Assembly: GCA_023245115.1 (NCBI GenBank)
Contig: JAHFKX010000006.1
Coordinates: 1-17,601 of the forward strand
DNA from: Candidatus Woesearchaeota archaeon
GTDB taxonomy: Archaea > Nanobdellota > Nanobdellia > UBA10117
DNA: 17,601 nt
Direction of reading: 5' to 3'
Shown here: piece after piece, positions 13,523-17,601 of the stretch
How the letters are laid out: the number at the start of each line of letters is the position of its first letter
Position numbering within the stretch: position 1 is the stretch's first letter
Program-made: the position numbers and the translations under genes
Notes under the pieces: generated by a model
Database searches by the model: none
What the model saw: only the letters and a program-made list of their open reading frames with translations
What the model was told of the DNA's origin: nothing

Positions 13523-15168
13523 ACCTGAGCCCTCAATATTGAGATTATCATCCAAAACCCGAAAAAGGTCGCAACCAAAAACAGAATACGCGAAATTGGC
13601 CAGCCAAACAACATCGGCAGTGTTTCAACCCGCGCAAAAAGTGCAATGCCTACAGACATTGTTCCGATTAGAAATGCCAATGCAATTTTTTCAGATGATG
13701 ATTCAAGCCCCAAAGCGAGGTGTTCAATCTCCTTGAGTTCCTTTGTTTCTATGGCCAGCGTTATTTTGCCCTTCTCCAGCTTGTGCAAAAATCTGGCAAT
13801 CTGCATTGGCGCCTTATCAACGGCCCGCAGAGATTCTTTCAACCGGCGTTCAAGCCGCTGTTTTATATATTCCAAGGAACGATGAGATTCCGCAAACTGC
13901 TTAACGTATGGCGTTATGGTTTCAACATAACTATAATTGCTTACGAGGAGCTTACTGACGCCGTCTAAAGTCAAAATTTGCTTAGTGAGCAAAATAAAAT
14001 CTAGTGGCAAATGCATGCCATTATCGTGCGCAATCTTTGTTAAGTCAGCAAGGTCCTGCGCGGCATACTCGTTAGCGCTTTTAACATAGAATAAATTTAA
14101 CTGCTGCCGGATTTCCTGACGCAGTTTTTTAATATTAACATCGTCTTCAGAAATGTTCATATCCAAAATAGCATTTATGACTCCATCCAAATCGTGTTCA
14201 ACCAACGAAACAAGAAGCGCGGCAATCTGTTCTTTCAAATCATCATCAAGGCTGCCAACGATTCCAAAGTCAATCAATGCTACTTTGTGATCAGTAATAA
14301 GAATATTGCCGGGATGCGGGTCGGCATGAAAGTAGCCATCTTCCATTACTTGTTTGAGGAAAGTATCGGCCAGAGCCTGCATAATAATTTTATTGCGTTT
14401 TGGATCGCCATGGAACTTGCGCAGCGGGACGCCCTCAATTTTTTCCAATGTCAAAACACGCTTTGCAGTATATTTCATGTAAACCTTTGGCACTTTTATT
14501 GTGTGTGAATCTTTGAATGTATTGTAAAATCTTTCAGTGTTCCTCGCTTCAATCTGAAAGTCCAGCTCCTGATGTATCCACTTTGAAAATTCTTCAACAA
14601 CTTCAGCAGGATTATATTTTTTTGCATCTTCAATGTGTTTCTCGACCATTTTCGCAAAGAATGAGAGTATATGCAAATCATGCTCGATTATTTCTCTTAT
14701 CCGCGGCCTCTGAACTTTCACAACAACCAGCTGGCCATTTTTCAGTTGTGCCTCATAGACTTGGGCTATCGATGCTGCCGAAAGAGGCGTCTTGCTAAAA
14801 CTTCTAAAAAATTTGCTGATCGGCCCGCCGAGCTCGGTTTCTATTATTATTTTAGCGTCTTCAAAATCAAATTCTTTTACGCTATCCTGCAGCTTTGAAA
14901 ATTCCGCAACGTATTCCTTTGGCACCAAATCCGGTCTGACCGAAAGCAGCTGGCCAAATTTGATAAAAGTCGGCCCAAGATTTTCAAACGCATGCCTCAG
15001 CTTCGCGGCTGATGACATTTCAGGCTGTGGCTTGAATTGCCAGTTAAACAATTTCTTGCCCTTTAGTTTAATTCGCGTAAGAAAATTATGCATGCCAGCC
15101 TCAGCAAGGACAGCCATAATATGATTAAATCTAGCTATGTCTCTAATTTCATGTGTCAGTGTGGCCAT
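13519..15168 (-). CDS. ABC1/AarF/UbiB-family atypical protein kinase
   Basis: 549 aa. The family is linked to isoprenoid-quinone and other membrane-lipid metabolism; its members are ATPases/kinases docked on the membrane. Hallmarks are present: the KxGQ motif KFGQLLSVRPD (70-80), the Ala-rich loop SAASIAQVY (130-138), ATP-binding Lys151 (VVVKVQRP), catalytic HADPHPGN (281-288) and metal-binding DFG (300-302). Two C-terminal membrane helices (about 497-520 and 527-547) match the family. The C-terminal ten residues lie in the 30-bp direct repeat, so the stop now in use was created or copied by the insertion event; the protein itself is intact. The promoter is in a 59-nt region shared with divergent nurA. 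Substrate is unknown; archaeal quinone synthesis is only a possibility. Confidence 0.93.
   Translation of the reverse strand: MATLTHEIRDIARFNHIMAVLAEAGMHNFLTRIKLKGKKLFNWQFKPQPEMSSAAKLRHAFENLGPTFIKFGQLLSVRPDLVPKEYVAEFSKLQDSVKEFDFEDAKIIIETELGGPISKFFRSFSKTPLSAASIAQVYEAQLKNGQLVVVKVQRPRIREIIEHDLHILSFFAKMVEKHIEDAKKYNPAEVVEEFSKWIHQELDFQIEARNTERFYNTFKDSHTIKVPKVYMKYTAKRVLTLEKIEGVPLRKFHGDPKRNKIIMQALADTFLKQVMEDGYFHADPHPGNILITDHKVALIDFGIVGSLDDDLKEQIAALLVSLVEHDLDGVINAILDMNISEDDVNIKKLRQEIRQQLNLFYVKSANEYAAQDLADLTKIAHDNGMHLPLDFILLTKQILTLDGVSKLLVSNYSYVETITPYVKQFAESHRSLEYIKQRLERRLKESLRAVDKAPMQIARFLHKLEKGKITLAIETKELKEIEHLALGLESSSEKIALAFLIGTMSVGIALFARVETLPMLFGWPISRILFLVATFFGFWMIISILRAQV
13523..13552. repeat. 30-bp direct repeat, copy 2 (inside UbiB-family gene 3' end)
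   Basis: Identical to 13388-13417, with the same 12-bp palindrome at 13532-13543. It encodes the last residues of the kinase, which ends GTT TAG here instead of GTA TGA as in the other copy. Confidence 0.9.
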
Positions 15169-15189
15169 GAATAAATCATATGCTTTGGG

Positions 15190-15208
15190 TTAATAAATGT
15201 TTTTAACT
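15190..15208. promoter_or_regulatory. Divergent TATA boxes for UbiB-family kinase and nurA
   Basis: On the minus strand CATTTATTAA (15199-15190) is centred about 26 nt before the kinase ATG (15168). On the plus strand GTTTTTAACT (15199-15208) is centred about 24 nt before the nurA ATG (15228). The boxes abut within a 59-nt region, neither gene has an SD, and both transcripts look leaderless. Confidence 0.45.
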
Positions 15209-15227
15209 AACTAGCCTAGGTAATCGC

Positions 15228-16334
15228 ATGGACCAAATAATCCGCGAGATTGCTGGCAAGCTGAACGCGATAAACAACAAGCGGCTCTTGCTAGCATCAA
15301 CGCTAAATGCCTGCAATTCCTCTGGCATTGTCAGCCTGAAAGAAAATATCAAACCAATTAAATTAGAAAAAGAGTTAGTTGTTGTTGGGGTTGACGGCGG
15401 ATTTTTGAAGAAAGAATACCACGGCGCCGGCCTGATTCTGCGCCGCGCGGTTGCAGTTTGTTTTGTATTCGACAAAGACTTCAAACTAAAAAATACAAAT
15501 TATTTTCCAAACAGGCGGCCATTCCCTGAGCCTGTCGTGACTGGACCAGAACTTTCTGAGCAGGAATTTAACCTGCTGGCCGGATTAAAACGCGAGGAGT
15601 GCGAACTGCAGACCGCACTTGCAGCGATTGAGAAATTTTCTCCCGACGTATTAGTTCGCGATGGCTCCATTATTTTATACCCTGGAAGCGTAGTTGAGCG
15701 TGGTTCAAAAGTTCATGGCGAATATTTGAAAGTGATAAAACTTTTTCGTGAGCTCTACAAAAAATGTAAAGAGAAAAATATTTTATTAGTTGGTGCAGTT
15801 GAGGACTCGCGCGGAAAAAGATATTGCGGAATTTTGAAAAATGAAATACTGCCAACACTGTATGCGCTCGAAAACGTTTCGAAGGAAATAAAAAACAAAG
15901 TAGAAGTGAATAAAGATGTGCTGGACATTACCACTGACACGCTTTTCCTTTATTACCTGCTAAATTTCGGTGAGAGAACTGCGGCGCTGGACTACTCAAC
16001 TACTTCGGACCTGCCAATTATCGAAGACTTAGCAGAATTTCGGAAAAATATTTACGTATCTTACATCAAAGCTGCAGAGTTCGACAGGCCACTGCGGCTG
16101 GACTTTTTTGCCGAGCCAGAAAATCTGCAAGAGACAACCGAAAAAATCGTTTCAATTATTTTTGCGTTGTCAAACCAAAACCGCCTTTATTCTTATCCTT
16201 CTGTGCTGATAGAGGCAGATGCCCGCGCCAAACTTTCGGAAGAAGAAATTGAATATTTCAAGGCAGCAATCTCGGAAAAACTGGGAAGGAACCCAGCTCT
16301 TTTTGAGCTAAGAAGAGAACTAAGACCGTTTTAG
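15228..16334 (+). CDS. nurA: NurA-domain 5'-3' nuclease
   Basis: 368 aa. NurA works with the HerA translocase and Mre11-Rad50 to resect DNA double-strand breaks. Visible hallmarks are VVVGVDGGFLKKEY (51-64, catalytic Asp56), VLVRDGSIIL (141-150, Asp145), VGAVEDSRGKRY (188-199, Asp193) and a C-terminal KAAEFDRPLRLDFF block with further acidic residues. The order and spacing of these motifs match the RNase H-like NurA fold. Length is within the usual range. No herA, mre11 or rad50 gene lies next to it in the window, unlike the common archaeal cluster. It is transcribed alone from a divergent promoter and its stop lies 10 nt from that of the convergent gene. Confidence 0.88.
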   Translation: MDQIIREIAGKLNAINNKRLLLASTLNACNSSGIVSLKENIKPIKLEKELVVVGVDGGFLKKEYHGAGLILRRAVAVCFVFDKDFKLKNTNYFPNRRPFPEPVVTGPELSEQEFNLLAGLKREECELQTALAAIEKFSPDVLVRDGSIILYPGSVVERGSKVHGEYLKVIKLFRELYKKCKEKNILLVGAVEDSRGKRYCGILKNEILPTLYALENVSKEIKNKVEVNKDVLDITTDTLFLYYLLNFGERTAALDYSTTSDLPIIEDLAEFRKNIYVSYIKAAEFDRPLRLDFFAEPENLQETTEKIVSIIFALSNQNRLYSYPSVLIEADARAKLSEEEIEYFKAAISEKLGRNPALFELRRELRPF

Positions 16335-16344
16335 CTGCTGTTGC

Positions 16345-17508
16345 CTAATCAACTATGAACTGTATTTTAACGCCAAGATTTTGCCACAGTGGAACGCTGA
16401 GGTGATCAAAATTAGATTTAATTTGCTCCGCAACATCAGTGCCGCGAACAGTTATATTATTAGTATATTCTTTTTGTTCTGTGCTGGCCTGAAAGCCGCA
16501 CTTTTCTACTATTGCTACAAAGCTATCCCTTAGAGATTGCGAAAGGCCAGTGCTTGAGCCCCGCGGCACATAGTAGTGAACTGCATCCCCATCGCGAACT
16601 ACGGCAACTGGAATTATAACGCCGACTTCCTTATAATTTAAAAGCTGTGCATGCTGTGCGGCCAGTTTTTCATATTTCTTCGTGGTGTTAATTACTTCAC
16701 GCATTGCCCGCTTGCCTGCCGTAGCGGACTGGAGCCAGCCTGTCGAGTATCTTCGTGCCAATTTTATTAAAGCATCATTAACTGTGTCGACAGTTAAGTC
16801 AAATTCTTTGCCAAGATAATTTTCAAGTGATGGGAATGCGTTCGGCTTTGCTGTAAAATCCCTGCCGCTCGACTCATACTGGCGCAATTGTATATCTATT
16901 GCCCTGATAAAATTAGCGGGTGATTTTAACGCATCTATTAAATGCATGTGGCTCATACTTTGTACATGCCTTGTCTGTGGTTGTGCAACAACGGCAGGCG
17001 ATTGTCGCGCAGCTTTAAGCCTGCTTACCTCAGCTTCTTGTCTTTTGAGCTCATCAACCGCTGACCTTAGAGATTTCTCAGCTTGCTTTGCGGACATTTC
17101 AGCTTGTTTGCGCGCCTCGTCCATACTGGCTGCAACATGTTCCAGTCCTTTGAGCTTGTCGCTCTGGGCCGTAACACGAGCTTCTAAGCCAGTAAGATAA
17201 GGATATAATAAATTTATTACCTCGCCAGCAGAAAGCTGTCTTGGCGTTACTTGATAACTAAATGGCTGTGAATGAACTGTGTCGGACACATTGGATATCT
17301 TGGCAAGCACGTTTTCCAAATCTTTTTGTGGCAGGCCATAAACAATAAACGTATCGCCGTCCATCACAACTTTAGCATTTTGATTAACTCTGCGAACCTT
17401 ATCGCGCAAAATATTACTCAAGTTATGCGTAGATTCTGTTTTGTCAAAGCGGGTGCCTTCTATTTCAATCTCGACCTCGAACGCACTGAGTATATTGCTG
17501 GTATCCAT
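16345..17508 (-). CDS. Unrecognised protein with central coiled coil
   Basis: 387 aa. I do not recognise the family. Residues about 1-90 form a small alpha/beta region with alternating strands (EVEIEIEGTRF, AKVVMDGDTFIVYGL). Residues about 105-168 are a strong heptad coiled coil rich in Ala, Glu, Lys and Gln. A Pro/Gln/His linker (170-188) follows. Residues about 189-285 are helical, and 290-387 form a second alpha/beta region that mirrors the first (VIIPVAVVRDGDAVHYYVP, NITVRGTDVAEQIK). No signal peptide or membrane span is seen, so it is probably a cytoplasmic dimer or scaffold. It is convergent with nurA and starts from its own TATA box, apparently leaderless. The repeated strand-DGD-strand pattern at both ends may reflect duplicated domains. 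Confidence 0.7.
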   Translation of the reverse strand: MDTSNILSAFEVEIEIEGTRFDKTESTHNLSNILRDKVRRVNQNAKVVMDGDTFIVYGLPQKDLENVLAKISNVSDTVHSQPFSYQVTPRQLSAGEVINLLYPYLTGLEARVTAQSDKLKGLEHVAASMDEARKQAEMSAKQAEKSLRSAVDELKRQEAEVSRLKAARQSPAVVAQPQTRHVQSMSHMHLIDALKSPANFIRAIDIQLRQYESSGRDFTAKPNAFPSLENYLGKEFDLTVDTVNDALIKLARRYSTGWLQSATAGKRAMREVINTTKKYEKLAAQHAQLLNYKEVGVIIPVAVVRDGDAVHYYVPRGSSTGLSQSLRDSFVAIVEKCGFQASTEQKEYTNNITVRGTDVAEQIKSNFDHLSVPLWQNLGVKIQFIVD

Positions 17509-17527
17509 ATATATTTGCAGTATGGTT

Positions 17528-17538
17528 GGTTTTTAAGC
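17528..17538 (-). promoter_or_regulatory. TATA box for the coiled-coil gene (leaderless)
   Basis: On the minus strand GCTTAAAAACC is centred about 25 nt before the ATG at 17508, with no SD site between. It begins right at the stop of the possible upstream gene. Confidence 0.5.
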
Positions 17539-17601
17539 TTATCGTTCGCCCTTGCCAAAATTGATTATAACTGCCCTTGGCATATACGATACTCTTACAA
17601 A
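17539..17601 (-). CDS. Possible C-terminal end of an upstream gene (edge fragment)
   Basis: On the minus strand the frame entering from the right edge is open for 20 codons and ends with TAA at 17541-17539 (VSYMPRAVIINFGKGER). It may be the tail of a neighbouring gene. It is too short to identify. Confidence 0.25.
   Translation of the reverse strand, partial: FVRVSYMPRAVIINFGKGER

Noticed and set aside
13388..13552. CRISPR array
   Set aside because: Only two copies, a spacing of 105 bp, and one copy is coding sequence; no array or cas gene is present.

Overview
The window is archaeal. The evidence is a KaiC/RAD55-type ATPase, class III (QAALEY-type) pilin signal peptides, a TadA/FlaI-like pilus ATPase with two TadC/FlaJ-like platform proteins, NurA, CARDB surface proteins, and TATA boxes about 25 nt upstream of start codons. 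Small tightly packed genes, thrombospondin-like Cys-rich surface repeats and a bacterial-looking MetRS suggest a DPANN-type lineage (Micrarchaeota/Diapherotrites/Aenigmarchaeota-like). That placement is inference. No rRNA, tRNA or CRISPR array was recognised.

Left part (2-2433): a 5'-truncated KaiC-like ATPase faces a minus-strand pair. The pair is a large membrane-anchored CARDB/thrombospondin-like surface protein followed by a small Cys/His-rich protein.

Centre (2518-10111): a long plus-strand locus for a type IV pilus-like machine. Four class III-like small pilins or pseudopilins and one membrane-anchored secreted protein come first (2518-5462). They are followed by a winged-helix protein (5503), the assembly ATPase (6203), two tandem platform proteins (7721, 8614) and, under its own promoter, the presumed major pilin (9650). 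No prepilin peptidase lies in the window. Two anomalies sit here. A 147-bp chain of hairpins resembling a decayed IS200/IS605-type element separates the first two pilins (2944-3090). The fourth pilin-like gene (3997) is interrupted by an in-frame TGA, after which the same frame continues for 61 more sense codons.

Right part (10161-17601): minus-strand VIT1/CCC1-like metal transporter, MetRS (metG), a phasin-like small protein and an ABC1/UbiB-family kinase. Divergent from the kinase is nurA, which is convergent with an unrecognised coiled-coil protein. The end of the UbiB-like gene carries a 30-bp perfect direct repeat, one copy in the coding sequence and one just before the next gene, flanking about 105 bp with a GC-rich hairpin.

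Genes that appear to begin transcription units mostly lack a Shine-Dalgarno (SD) site and have a TATA-like box about 25 nt from the start codon (leaderless transcripts). Operon-internal genes carry GGAGGT/GGTGAT-type sites. No stretch longer than 300 bases is without a gene. The longest gaps are 2944-3096 (hairpin element), 12925-13073 (MetRS promoter region) and 13374-13518 (duplicated insert); 4429-4601 is the apparent continuation of the TGA-interrupted gene.
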